64,000 nt of DNA from NCBI RefSeq assembly GCF_000485795.1, contig NZ_AXZL01000056.1:1-64000 (forward strand). Direction: 5' to 3'. Of the stretch, positions 55,870 to 64,000 are shown in pieces. The notes below the pieces were generated by a model. That model was not told the origin of the DNA. It saw nothing but the letters and a program-made list of their open reading frames with translations, and made no database searches. Positions within the stretch are counted from its first letter, which is position 1. Each line of letters starts with the position of its first letter. The position numbers and the translations under genes are program-made. This DNA is from Shewanella decolorationis S12. GTDB lineage: Bacteria > Pseudomonadota > Gammaproteobacteria > Enterobacterales > Shewanellaceae.

Positions 55870-56776
55870 CGCCTTCTACCGCTTCCAGTCCTAACGCTTT
55901 TACTTGGATGTTATCCATCACCTTGGGTGACTTGGCCATCCACATGCCAATCCAAGGTAAAAACAGTGACGGCAACACAATCAATGCGGCGCCCAGCCAA
56001 CTTAGGCTATCTAACCATTCATCGAATAACAGCCAGCCCAAAAAGACGATAAATAACAGGCCGGTATATTCGGCAATCGCAATATCGCTCGCCTGCGCGC
56101 GGCGATAGGCCAGCACGCAGAACCAGTGATAAATCAGTAAGAAGGCATTACTGAGTAGCGCTACGGCTAGCAATCCCCAGCTCAGCCCCTCAAGTCCTTG
56201 AAAGGCCGCGATGATTAAGGTCGCAGGAATACCCAGCAGGTTATACAGCATCAAGGTTAATACTGGATGCTCAGTGTTAGGGACTTTTTTCAGGGTCAAC
56301 TGATTGACGGCAAAGGTAAATGCCGAAAATAACACAGCCAATCCAAACCAGTTCATTTCACTAGGTCTGAGGATAATTAAGATCCCGACAAACCCAAGCA
56401 ATGTGCATACCACTTGCCCTGTGGTGATCCGCTCCTTTAAAAACCAATAGCCCATCAAAATAATCATCAACGGCGCCGAGTAAAATAGGGAGCTAACCGT
56501 CGCTAAAGGCAAAGCCATTAGGCCAATAATTAAAAAAAGCGCGCCAACCGAGCCTATGTTGGCACGCCAAAGGTGGACCGAAATATGTTCCGTCTTGGGT
56601 CGCTGCGAGTACAACCAAATGGGGAGTAACATCAATACTGAGGTGATTTGTCTCACGAGTAGAAAAGTGGCCGCATTCGCATCTTCTGGCAACCATTTGA
56701 TCGATACATCGTAAAAAGCACTAAATAGATTACCCACTATCAATAAAATCAAACCGATAACTACAGGGCGCTGCAT
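55856..56776 (-). CDS. EamA/DMT family transporter
   Basis: A 306-residue inner-membrane protein with ten predicted helices in two EamA repeats (about 8-138 and 150-285). DMT proteins export metabolites such as amino acids or drugs. It is divergent from a LysR regulator with a palindrome between, a common regulator/exporter pair. Substrate unknown. Confidence 0.88.
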   Translation of the reverse strand: MQRPVVIGLILLIVGNLFSAFYDVSIKWLPEDANAATFLLVRQITSVLMLLPIWLYSQRPKTEHISVHLWRANIGSVGALFLIIGLMALPLATVSSLFYSAPLMIILMGYWFLKERITTGQVVCTLLGFVGILIILRPSEMNWFGLAVLFSAFTFAVNQLTLKKVPNTEHPVLTLMLYNLLGIPATLIIAAFQGLEGLSWGLLAVALLSNAFLLIYHWFCVLAYRRAQASDIAIAEYTGLLFIVFLGWLLFDEWLDSLSWLGAALIVLPSLFLPWIGMWMAKSPKVMDNIQVKALGLEAVEGEPKP

Positions 56777-56855
56777 TTTTTACCATCCACAAATCTCAAT
56801 GCAGGCATGATAATCCCCACAAAACTTAAGCTGAAATGATGCTTTCTCATACTAG

Positions 56856-56870
56856 ATGAATTAAATTCAT
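56856..56870. promoter_or_regulatory. palindrome between the EamA and LysR genes
   Basis: ATGAATT A AATTCAT, a perfect 15-bp palindrome of the size and place expected for a LysR-type operator, 27 bp upstream of the LysR start. Confidence 0.5.
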
Positions 56871-56896
56871 ACTAAATCTTTTAGGCATTGAAAATC

Positions 56897-57769
56897 ATGA
56901 GAAAGCTTCCTCCATTACGCGCACTACAAGTCTTTGAGACCGCCGCTAGACAACAGCATTTTTCCAAGGCTGCCGCCGAACTTTGCATTACCCAAAGCGC
57001 GGTTTCACACCAAGTGCGTGTATTAGAGGAATATTTTGGCGAGCAGCTTTTCGACCGTCAGGGACGAAAATTACAACTCACGCCTAAGGGACAGAGCTTA
57101 TTTATTGAGTTAGAAAGGATTTTTAATGAGTTAAGTGATCTTAATCTCAAGATCCGCGACACCCCAAACCAACAACTCTGTTTGGCGGTGTACAGCTCTT
57201 TTGCAGTGAAATGGTTGATCCCGAGATTAGCGGATTTTAGGCGCCAGTATCCCAGCGTTAAAATTCGCCTCGAGATGATCACTCAAGACCCCGATCTCAG
57301 CACCAGCACGGCCGATATCTTTATCGCGGGTAAACTCAATCAACGGGGCTATTGGCAGCAGCTACTGCATAAAGAACGGCTCATCCCAGTATGTAGCCCG
57401 AGTTTTTACCCCAAGTGGCGTGATATTAACTTAAGCAATTTCCAGCAACAGGCACTACTGATTGTGGACGAGGGTCAGCTAGGACTCGATTGGCATAAAT
57501 GGTCATCGGCCCATCAGATCCCGCTGAATAACGAGCAGCAACATATTTTTAGCCATATCGTAATGGCGATTGAGGCGGCAATTGCAGGCCAAGGCCTTGC
57601 CCTCGCCCCCGATTTTATGGTGGCAGGTGATATCAGCACTGGCAGACTGGTTGCGGTTAATCTGCCCGATGTCCATACAGGCTTTGAGTTTAGTTTTATC
57701 TGTAAGCAGCGCCGTCTAGCTGAACCCGCGATTGCCGCCTTTTCCTCCTGGCTAAAATCACAGGCCTAA
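56897..57769 (+). CDS. LysR-type transcriptional regulator (GcvA-like)
   Basis: A 290-residue LysR protein with winged helix-turn-helix at 1-60 (LRALQVFETAARQQHFSKAA, LCITQSAVSHQVRVLEEYFG) and a substrate-binding domain after about 88. The sequence is of the GcvA/AmpR subgroup. ATG 56897 chosen over a TTG three codons earlier. Likely controls the divergent EamA transporter. Confidence 0.9.
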   Translation: MRKLPPLRALQVFETAARQQHFSKAAAELCITQSAVSHQVRVLEEYFGEQLFDRQGRKLQLTPKGQSLFIELERIFNELSDLNLKIRDTPNQQLCLAVYSSFAVKWLIPRLADFRRQYPSVKIRLEMITQDPDLSTSTADIFIAGKLNQRGYWQQLLHKERLIPVCSPSFYPKWRDINLSNFQQQALLIVDEGQLGLDWHKWSSAHQIPLNNEQQHIFSHIVMAIEAAIAGQGLALAPDFMVAGDISTGRLVAVNLPDVHTGFEFSFICKQRRLAEPAIAAFSSWLKSQA

Positions 57770-57804
57770 ACGCTTAAACAGCCCAATGAATAACAGACAT
57801 AAAA

Positions 57805-57830
57805 AAGCCGACCTAAGAATGGGTCGGCTT
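57805..57830 (-). terminator. trpS terminator
   Basis: On the minus strand, AAGCCGACC and GGTCGGCTT arms followed by a T-run (TTTT and on), 36 bp past the trpS stop. Confidence 0.85.
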
Positions 57831-57865
57831 AATCGAGAGTTATGTAATGCGCTTTTTAGGTCAAA

Positions 57866-58864
57866 TTACACTAACAAACCAATCTTCTCGTACACCTTTT
57901 TCAGCGTCACTTCGGCGCGAGCCTGGGCATTTTCGGCGCCCTCTCTCATCACTTGGTCGAGGTAAGCACGGTCGGCACGCAGGGCACGGTAACGCTCTTG
58001 CAGCGGCTCTAACATGCCCACGACCGCCTCACCCGCGGCACCTTTTAAGTGACCATACATCTTGCCTTCAAACTCGGCTTCGAGGCTGGCAATGCTCTGG
58101 CCTGTGATACCCGACATTAAGCTCAACAGGTTAGATACACCAGGCTTGTTTTCCATATCGAAACGCACGACTGGCGGCTCATCACTGTCGGTCATAGCCT
58201 TTTTCAGCTTTTTCATGACTGCTTTTGGATCTTCAAGCAGGCCAATCACGTTGTTACGGTTGTCGTCCGACTTAGACATCTTCTTCAGCGGATCCTGAAG
58301 CGACATCACCTTAGCGCCATGCTCAGGGATAAAAGGCTCAGGAATGGTAAACGTCTCGCCGTAAGCGTTGTTAAAGCGAGTCGCGATATCACGTGTTAAT
58401 TCAAGATGTTGCTTCTGATCTTGGCCAACCGGGATTTCATTCGCTTGATACAGCAGAATATCCGCCGCCATCAACACCGGATAACCAAACAAACCGACGT
58501 TAATATTGTTGGCATGCTTTTGTGACTTATCCTTAAACTGAGTCATACGGCTCAATTCACCCATTTGGGTGTAGCAATTTAACGCCCAACCCAACTGAGT
58601 GTGCTGTGGCACTTGAGATTGGATAAACACTGTGCTCTTCTTTGGATCGACACCGCAGGCTAAATACAGTGCAAGCGTATCTAAACAGGCTTCACGCAAT
58701 GCTTGAGGGTCTTGGCGCACAGTAATGGCATGCAAGTCCACCACGCAATATAGGCAGTCGTGGCTATCTTGCATGGCAACCCACTGACGCAATGCACCCA
58801 TGTAGTTACCTATGGTTAATTCGCCGGACGGCTGTGCACCGCTGAGTACTATGGGTTTGGTCAT
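57866..58864 (-). CDS. trpS: tryptophanyl-tRNA synthetase
   Basis: A 332-residue class I synthetase with the HIGH-like [12 protein letters not shown] and KMSKS (about residue 193, [10 protein letters not shown]). Complete. Last gene of the rpe-gph-trpS run, as in E. coli. Confidence 0.97.
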   Translation of the reverse strand: MTKPIVLSGAQPSGELTIGNYMGALRQWVAMQDSHDCLYCVVDLHAITVRQDPQALREACLDTLALYLACGVDPKKSTVFIQSQVPQHTQLGWALNCYTQMGELSRMTQFKDKSQKHANNINVGLFGYPVLMAADILLYQANEIPVGQDQKQHLELTRDIATRFNNAYGETFTIPEPFIPEHGAKVMSLQDPLKKMSKSDDNRNNVIGLLEDPKAVMKKLKKAMTDSDEPPVVRFDMENKPGVSNLLSLMSGITGQSIASLEAEFEGKMYGHLKGAAGEAVVGMLEPLQERYRALRADRAYLDQVMREGAENAQARAEVTLKKVYEKIGLLV

Positions 58865-58900
58865 TACGTCATTGCTCCAAAAAAAGATAAAAAGATTCGA

Positions 58901-59584
58901 TTAAACTGGCTGAGCGAGATTTAGCCAGCGCAGGATCTCGACAAACTGCTCGCATACAGCGTCAGGGCCAGTGAGCCCAATATCTTCACCGTAGTTGTAG
59001 CCATAGGTCAAGCCGATTGATGCAACACCCGCCGCTTTCGCCGCTAAAATGTCATTTTTAGAATCGCCCACCATCAACAACTCACTTTTATCGAGTTGCC
59101 ATTCGGCTAATAGATGCTGTAGCGGTAATGGGTCTGGTTTCATCTTCGCCAGCGAATCGCCGCCAAGCACTAAGCTAAAGAAGTCATTAATCTTAAAGGC
59201 TTCAAGCAAGGGCAAGGTAAAGCGATAAGGCTTATTGGTCACCACAGCCAGCTTAAATCCTGCATCAAACAGGATTTGCAGCACTTGGTGCACATCGGCA
59301 TAGAGTGCACTGTGCTTCTCAAGATTTTCTTGATAGTGATGCATAAAGATGGGCATAGCCGCATCCAATGCCGTTTGCTCAACATCTGTGCCTAAAGCGT
59401 GGCTCATTGCGCGGCGCATCAGCATTTCAGCGCCATTGCCCACCCAAGTTCTTACCTGTGCCTCGGTACACCTTGCTAAACCTAATTCGGCGAGTGCCGC
59501 CTGAGTCGCGACCGCAAGATCGGGCACACTGTCAATCAATGTGCCGTCGAGATCAAAGGCAATCGCTTTAATCTGTTCCCGCAT
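58901..59584 (-). CDS. gph: phosphoglycolate phosphatase
   Basis: A 227-residue HAD phosphatase: FDLDGTLIDSVPDLA at the start, VTNKPYRFTLPLL, and GDSKNDILAAKAAG. It removes 2-phosphoglycolate formed in DNA repair. The ATG overlaps the rpe stop by one base (TAATG). Confidence 0.95.
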   Translation of the reverse strand: MREQIKAIAFDLDGTLIDSVPDLAVATQAALAELGLARCTEAQVRTWVGNGAEMLMRRAMSHALGTDVEQTALDAAMPIFMHHYQENLEKHSALYADVHQVLQILFDAGFKLAVVTNKPYRFTLPLLEAFKINDFFSLVLGGDSLAKMKPDPLPLQHLLAEWQLDKSELLMVGDSKNDILAAKAAGVASIGLTYGYNYGEDIGLTGPDAVCEQFVEILRWLNLAQPV

Positions 59585-60261
59585 TATTTGGCCTCAACTT
59601 TCGCTAACTCGGCACGCATCTCGTCGACGACGGCTTTATAGTCTGGTTTACCGAAAATGGCAGAGCCGGCGACAAACATATCGGCGCCTGCGGCGGCGAT
59701 TTCAGCAATGTTATCCACTTTAACGCCACCATCGACTTCTAAACGAATATCGAAACCGCTGGCATCGATACGCTCACGCACTTGGCGTAATTTATCTAAA
59801 GTCGAAGGAATAAAGGATTGGCCGCCAAAACCTGGGTTGACCGACATCAGCAGAATCACATCTAACTTATCCATCACATGGTCAAGATAGTGCAGCGGTG
59901 TTGCTGGGTTAAACACTAAACCCGCTTTACAACCCGATTCTTTAATCAGCTGCAGAGTGCGATCGATATGCTCAGAGGCTTCGGGATGGAAAGTAATAAT
60001 AGACGCACCCGCTTTGGCAAAATCAGGCACGATACGGTCAACAGGCTTAACCATTAAATGCACATCGATATCGGCCGTGATGCCATAGTCGCGTAACGCT
60101 TTGCACACCATAGGGCCAATGGTTAAGTTGGGCACATAGTGGTTATCCATCACATCAAAATGTACTACGTCAGCCCCTGCATCTAACACGGCTTTAACGT
60201 CATCCCCTAAACGGGCGAAATCGGCGGATAAAATCGATGGAGCAATTAAAAATGGGCGCAT
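59584..60261 (-). CDS. rpe: ribulose-phosphate 3-epimerase
   Basis: A 225-residue TIM-barrel enzyme of the pentose phosphate pathway: [30 protein letters not shown], and [13 protein letters not shown]. Start at ATG 60261 (MRPFLIAPS); a TTG eight codons earlier is less likely. Confidence 0.96.
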   Translation of the reverse strand: MRPFLIAPSILSADFARLGDDVKAVLDAGADVVHFDVMDNHYVPNLTIGPMVCKALRDYGITADIDVHLMVKPVDRIVPDFAKAGASIITFHPEASEHIDRTLQLIKESGCKAGLVFNPATPLHYLDHVMDKLDVILLMSVNPGFGGQSFIPSTLDKLRQVRERIDASGFDIRLEVDGGVKVDNIAEIAAAGADMFVAGSAIFGKPDYKAVVDEMRAELAKVEAK

Positions 60262-60523
60262 AGGACACTCGCTGCTATTGAACAAAAAGTGCCTTATTTT
60301 ACCCTTAGCTAGGCCATGCCTCTATAGCAAATGCCACATTTATCGCGATTGAAACCCAATAGAAATGCAATTGGAGTACTCATAACGTACGGTAAACGCA
60401 AGGAGATGCTGAAGCGTTAGAAAGTTTTTAGTGAAGATTGATAAATTATTGTTCATAAACTAAGCGAGTTTGTTATACTCGGGTCGCTAACGTGGATCAT
60501 TTAGTGGTTTCAAAGGAAGTATC

Positions 60524-60889
60524 ATGAAGGGGCGGTTAACACAGTTTTCACACATTTTAGGCTCGGTGACATTTAAGTCATCGATGATGTTGGCATTTAC
60601 CGCAGTGGTAGTCGCCTCCTTAGCCTTTGGCGTGGAAAAACTCACCGCAAGTAACGATACCTCTGCCTGCGCTTGCAGCAGCGATACTCGCTACAACAAC
60701 AGCTTACCTAGCAGCCATCCAAATAACCGCTGTGCCGAACAGGCGCAAACCTTAAGTTGGAAGACTTGGCTCACTGGCAAAAATCGCTCTAGCCAGTTCC
60801 ATTTTGTCGACTTGCTTGAATTACTCCATGGTCATCAAGATAAACCTATCGATGACTTGAAGCCTGCTAATTCACAACAGTCCTATTGA
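60524..60889 (+). CDS. conserved small membrane-anchored protein, unknown function
   Basis: A 121-residue protein with one hydrophobic segment (about 20-40) and a Cys-rich patch (SACACSS). AAGGAAG precedes the ATG. It overlaps the DUF2970 gene, so the two form a small operon on the strand opposite to dam and rpe. I do not recognise it. Confidence 0.65.
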   Translation: MKGRLTQFSHILGSVTFKSSMMLAFTAVVVASLAFGVEKLTASNDTSACACSSDTRYNNSLPSSHPNNRCAEQAQTLSWKTWLTGKNRSSQFHFVDLLELLHGHQDKPIDDLKPANSQQSY

Positions 60890-61074
60890 TGCTAAGCCGG
60901 ATCTGGCAAGTCTTTCACAGTACGATAGCCGCCTTCTTTGGGGTGCAGTCAGATAGAAATCGTCAAAAAGACTTCCAGACCAACTCGCCATTACCGTACA
61001 TCTTGATGGGGATAGTGCTAGCGATAGCCTTAGTCGCCAGCCTGATTCTGCTTGTTAGCCAAGTCGTTGGTTAA
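60889..61074 (+). CDS. DUF2970 family small membrane protein
   Basis: A 61-residue protein with a C-terminal membrane helix (YILMGIVLAIALVASLILLV) and the basic, conserved N-terminal segment IWQVFHSTIAAFFGVQS of DUF2970. The ATG at 60889 overlaps the upstream stop (TGATG). Function unknown. Confidence 0.8.
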   Translation: MLSRIWQVFHSTIAAFFGVQSDRNRQKDFQTNSPLPYILMGIVLAIALVASLILLVSQVVG

Positions 61075-61098
61075 GTCACTCGATACTACAACCTAGTA

Positions 61099-61938
61099 TC
61101 AATCATCCTGTGGGTCATAATTCTCGTCGTACAACGCAATCAGCTCGTCGACTTTATTGCGACCACTGCCATTTTGGCTAATGTTGCGCTGCACTTGGAT
61201 CTTGGCAAGGTGGGCACCGCGATACAACTCACGTGTCAGCGGAATATCATGGTTACTGATCACAACAGGAATGCGCTGCTCTAAGGCCATATGCCGTGAA
61301 TAACGCGCCAGCAGCGCCTGATCATCCAAGCTGAAACCCGCACCAACATAAGTGGTGAAACTCGCGGTGGTCGATAGCGGCGCATAGGGCGGATCGCAAT
61401 AGATTACATCGCCAGTACGGATTTGCTCGAAAGCTTGTTCATAGCCGATGCACTTAAACTCGGCACGCTGCGCTTTCTTTGAAAAGGCTAAGATTTCCTT
61501 CTCAGGGAAATACGGTTTCTTGTAGGAGCCAAAGGGCACATTAAAACCCCCTTTGCGGTTATAACGGCACAGGCCATTAAAACCATGGCGATTCAAGTAC
61601 AGAAAATAAACCGAGCGCAAAAAAGGATCGCGGGATTTATTAAAGTCTGTACGCACGCGGTAGTAGGCATCCTTTTGATTCATCTCATCGACGAATAGTT
61701 TCTTGGCCGCCTCAATGTATTCGGCAGGCCTTTCTTTCACTATGTTGTAGAGGTTGATCAGATCTTGATTGATGTCGCAGAGTAAATAGCTGGGGTAGTC
61801 AGTATTTAAAAAGACTGAACCTGCGCCGACAAAGGGCTCAACTAAACGCTCACCAGTTGGTAAGTAGTTCGCGAGCTCATCCACCAATTTAAATTTTCCG
61901 CCAGCCCATTTCAGGAAGGCTCTATGTTTTTTGATCAT
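61099..61938 (-). CDS. dam: DNA adenine methyltransferase Dam
   Basis: A 279-residue GATC methyltransferase. FLKWAGGKFKLVDEL (SAM motif I region), the target-binding domain, and the catalytic DPPY in DVIYCDPPYAPLS (about 180). It marks strand age for mismatch repair and replication timing. Gene order aroB-damX-dam-rpe-gph-trpS is the usual one, with the two small plus-strand genes inserted before rpe. Confidence 0.96.
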   Translation of the reverse strand: MIKKHRAFLKWAGGKFKLVDELANYLPTGERLVEPFVGAGSVFLNTDYPSYLLCDINQDLINLYNIVKERPAEYIEAAKKLFVDEMNQKDAYYRVRTDFNKSRDPFLRSVYFLYLNRHGFNGLCRYNRKGGFNVPFGSYKKPYFPEKEILAFSKKAQRAEFKCIGYEQAFEQIRTGDVIYCDPPYAPLSTTASFTTYVGAGFSLDDQALLARYSRHMALEQRIPVVISNHDIPLTRELYRGAHLAKIQVQRNISQNGSGRNKVDELIALYDENYDPQDD

Positions 61939-61986
61939 TTAACTTGATGAATGCCGACAAAAATAAAGGCCATGATTGTACTCTGT

Positions 61987-63399
61987 TTATTCTGAAATTT
62001 CATCGCTTGGTAACTTATCTTGTAACTGATAGTCCTTCAATTCTCGCCACTTTCTCACCCAAGGTGAATCAATCCGATATTGTTTAACTAACATGGCCGC
62101 CGTCTCATGGGCCAGCTTACTACTATCAAAATGCCCCACTAACACAACCCAACGCCGCTTGTGTTTAGCAACCGAGATATCTTGCGCTCCTTCAACTTGA
62201 GCGAGGGCAGCACGCAATGAATCGAGTCGCTCCACACTCGCAATCTGTATGGTATAGCCTTGCGTTGGCTTAACCGATTTCACTTCATCTTTGGGTTTCG
62301 GAGCTAATTCAGCCTTTGAATCGACGGGCTTTTGCGGAAGAACTGCAGGTGAGTCTTCTGGGATAACCTCGGATGAAGGCTCCTGCTCCGCTGCGGATTT
62401 TAACGTCGTTTCGTTTACAAACGATGTTTCATTTATCCCTTCGTTTGTAGGCTCTTCACCGTGAAACCGAGCCAATGGGTCGGCTTGATTAGCGACTTCA
62501 TCTAATAGAGCCTGTGCTAAGGACGCATCACGTTGCTGAAAATAGGGTGCCAATATCTGTTGACCACGAGCAAGAAACTCTGCGGAGTCTATAGCGGGAT
62601 AAATAACGACTTCAGCTATTGGCTCATTGGAAAAAGGTTTCGCAAGACCGAGCCAAATAACAAGTGTGATCAATACACTGGCTAGCCCAATCAATGCGAC
62701 TTTATATTGAATCCAGAGTGACTTTTGCTCGTTTTTGCCGTGCAAAGCGAGCTCCAATAAAGTGACAACCTCTTTAGGAGTCCCCATCTGCTTCTCCAGT
62801 TGAGCTCGCACTATATCCCTTGGCGTAAATGGATTTTGCTCACTATAGCGCAGCAAGGTTTGATAGAGCGCTTCACGTTCTGGCAGACTTAAGGGTTCCA
62901 CACTGACAGGCAAAATCTGCCGTCTTGAGGATTCTGGTAATTGTGGTAATAAGTCGGCTAAAAACTCTGGAGGTACAGCTAAGGTCACTGCAATACGATG
63001 GCCTGCACATTGCACTTGATTGAGTATGATGCACTCGGCCCACAATTCTTTAGAGAGTAAATGCGCATCATCGATAATGATGTGCAGCGGCTTACTTTGT
63101 TTTGGCGCGACACGGAGTATGGTTTCAGCGAGGGAGATTTCGTCATCAAAAATTGGGGATGAGACCAACTGTACTAGGATCTTGCGACGAATTTCAGCAT
63201 TGTCGGCGTGCATAGGACAGATGACTAACGCAGCATTCGACTCATCAAAATCTGTGGCTAACGCGGTCAGCAATGTTGTCTTACCCGAGCCGTGCGCACC
63301 CACAAGCACCAGTAGCTGGTCGCTATAGCTGGCCACATGATGCAATCTTTCTACGAGGGCTTCCTGTGAGGGAAGCAAGACTTGGCCCTGAAACGTCAC
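61987..63399 (-). CDS. damX: DamX, SPOR-domain division protein
   Basis: A 470-residue inner-membrane protein. An AAA-type N-terminal domain has Walker A GAHGSGKTTLL (about 34-44). One membrane helix lies near 232-252, then a Pro/Glu-rich linker, and a C-terminal SPOR domain (YTIQIASVERLDSLRAAL, about 380-450) that binds denuded septal peptidoglycan. The ATP-binding part is typical of the longer DamX forms. Confidence 0.93.
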   Translation of the reverse strand: MTFQGQVLLPSQEALVERLHHVASYSDQLLVLVGAHGSGKTTLLTALATDFDESNAALVICPMHADNAEIRRKILVQLVSSPIFDDEISLAETILRVAPKQSKPLHIIIDDAHLLSKELWAECIILNQVQCAGHRIAVTLAVPPEFLADLLPQLPESSRRQILPVSVEPLSLPEREALYQTLLRYSEQNPFTPRDIVRAQLEKQMGTPKEVVTLLELALHGKNEQKSLWIQYKVALIGLASVLITLVIWLGLAKPFSNEPIAEVVIYPAIDSAEFLARGQQILAPYFQQRDASLAQALLDEVANQADPLARFHGEEPTNEGINETSFVNETTLKSAAEQEPSSEVIPEDSPAVLPQKPVDSKAELAPKPKDEVKSVKPTQGYTIQIASVERLDSLRAALAQVEGAQDISVAKHKRRWVVLVGHFDSSKLAHETAAMLVKQYRIDSPWVRKWRELKDYQLQDKLPSDEISE

Positions 63400-63417
63400 T
63401 TATCCACCACACAAGGT

Positions 63418-64000
63418 TTATGCGCAGCAGATAACCTGTTCTAGGGTAGATTCCGGAACTTGGCTAAAGACATCAGCTCGACCAATGGCCGTCGGGAGCA
63501 CCAGCCGGATCTGACCACCTAACACTTTCTTATCGCGACGCATATGTTGAATAAAACTGTCGAAATCCATTGATTCCGGCGCTGTTACAGGCAGATCGAA
63601 AGCACGCAGCAATTGCACAATACGTCGAACAATTGACTCATCAATCAATCCCATAGACTTAGCTGTTTGTGCAGCAAGGACTGTGCCAGCCGCAACCGCT
63701 TCACCATGTAGCCAATTGCCATATCCCATCTCTGCTTCGATCGCATGGCCAAAGGTGTGCCCAAGGTTTAATAACGCGCGCACGCCTTGCTCGGTCTCAT
63801 CCTGGCTCACGACATCGGCTTTAATCTCACAGCAGCGAGAGATCGCATAGACCAAAGATTGGGTATCTAAACTTTTCAACGCTTCGACATTGTTCTCAAG
63901 CCATTGAAAAAATTCAGCATCCCACATAATGCCATACTTAATGACTTCCGCCATTCCCGCCGCAAATTCACGCGCGGGCAGCGTCTGTAAACACTCGGTA
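63418..64000 (-). CDS. aroB: 3-dehydroquinate synthase, C-terminal part (start beyond window)
   Basis: The frame is open to the window edge, so only about 194 residues of the C-terminal half are present. [19 protein letters not shown] and [28 protein letters not shown] carry the zinc- and substrate-binding His and Glu residues of AroB, second enzyme of the shikimate pathway. Lies 18 bp upstream of damX. Confidence 0.94.
   Translation of the reverse strand, partial: TECLQTLPAREFAAGMAEVIKYGIMWDAEFFQWLENNVEALKSLDTQSLVYAISRCCEIKADVVSQDETEQGVRALLNLGHTFGHAIEAEMGYGNWLHGEAVAAGTVLAAQTAKSMGLIDESIVRRIVQLLRAFDLPVTAPESMDFDSFIQHMRRDKKVLGGQIRLVLPTAIGRADVFSQVPESTLEQVICCA

Overview
The window is gammaproteobacterial chromosome, almost certainly from the genus Shewanella. 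The evidence is gene order (hemCDXY / cyaA / cyaY / lptM / lysA / dapF / DUF484 / xerC / yigB, and aroB / damX / dam / rpe / gph / trpS), protein similarity, and a BpfA-type adhesin start next to hemY. I cannot assign a species from sequence alone. No tRNA, complete insertion sequence or CRISPR array was found; one structural RNA (RNase P, rnpB) is present.

Layout. 1-1752: N-terminal part of a giant BpfA/LapA-type biofilm adhesin, cut by the window edge. 2180-14739: core genes for heme synthesis (hemC-D-X-Y, minus strand), then divergently cyaA, and lptM-lysA-dapF-DUF484-xerC-yigB-hupE-like on the plus strand, with cyaY on minus. 14745-22454: smaller functions: an AlbA_2-domain protein, a YtfE/RIC iron-sulfur repair protein with a nearby Crp/Fnr regulator, a uridine phosphorylase / NupC transporter / flavodoxin-fold oxidoreductase cluster, an uncharacterised protein, and a MerR-methyltransferase fusion. 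47144-64000: a second core block: yicC, rph, pyrE, folE, rnpB, rsmI, lpoA, yraN, diaA, dolP, an EamA/LysR pair, trpS-gph-rpe, dam-damX and the start-truncated aroB.

Between the two core blocks lies a 24-kb genomic island (about 23079-47164) inserted into the last codons of yicC by a P4-type tyrosine integrase. Both ends carry a 19-bp near-identical copy of the yicC 3' end, each encoding the same last six residues and a stop. The ancestral yicC terminator sits beyond the far end. A matching tandem pair of TTAGTAACC sites lies inside each end. The integrase side holds a mobile-element module: integrase, an unknown gene, two overlapping AlpA-type regulators, a YagK/YfjJ (inovirus Gp2-like) protein, an unknown coiled-coil gene and a terminase-large-subunit-like ATPase/nuclease. 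There are no capsid or tail genes.

The rest of the island is mostly defence cargo. A run of eight co-directional genes (26170-40241) holds type I restriction-modification hsdR-hsdM-hsdS, then an AAA ATPase and an HNH-like protein (a Septu-like pair) that are translationally coupled to hsdS, a two-part protein with a C-terminal Ymh (TIGR02391-like) domain, and McrB (with an EVE-like insertion) plus McrC. Divergent from it is a three-gene operon with two tiny asparagine-rich NPNN proteins and a helix-turn-helix protein, followed by a phospholipase-D-fold protein at the island edge. The most promising poorly described parts are the hsdS-coupled ATPase/HNH pair, the Ymh protein between Septu-like and McrBC genes, the NPNN/HTH operon and the capsid-less terminase module.
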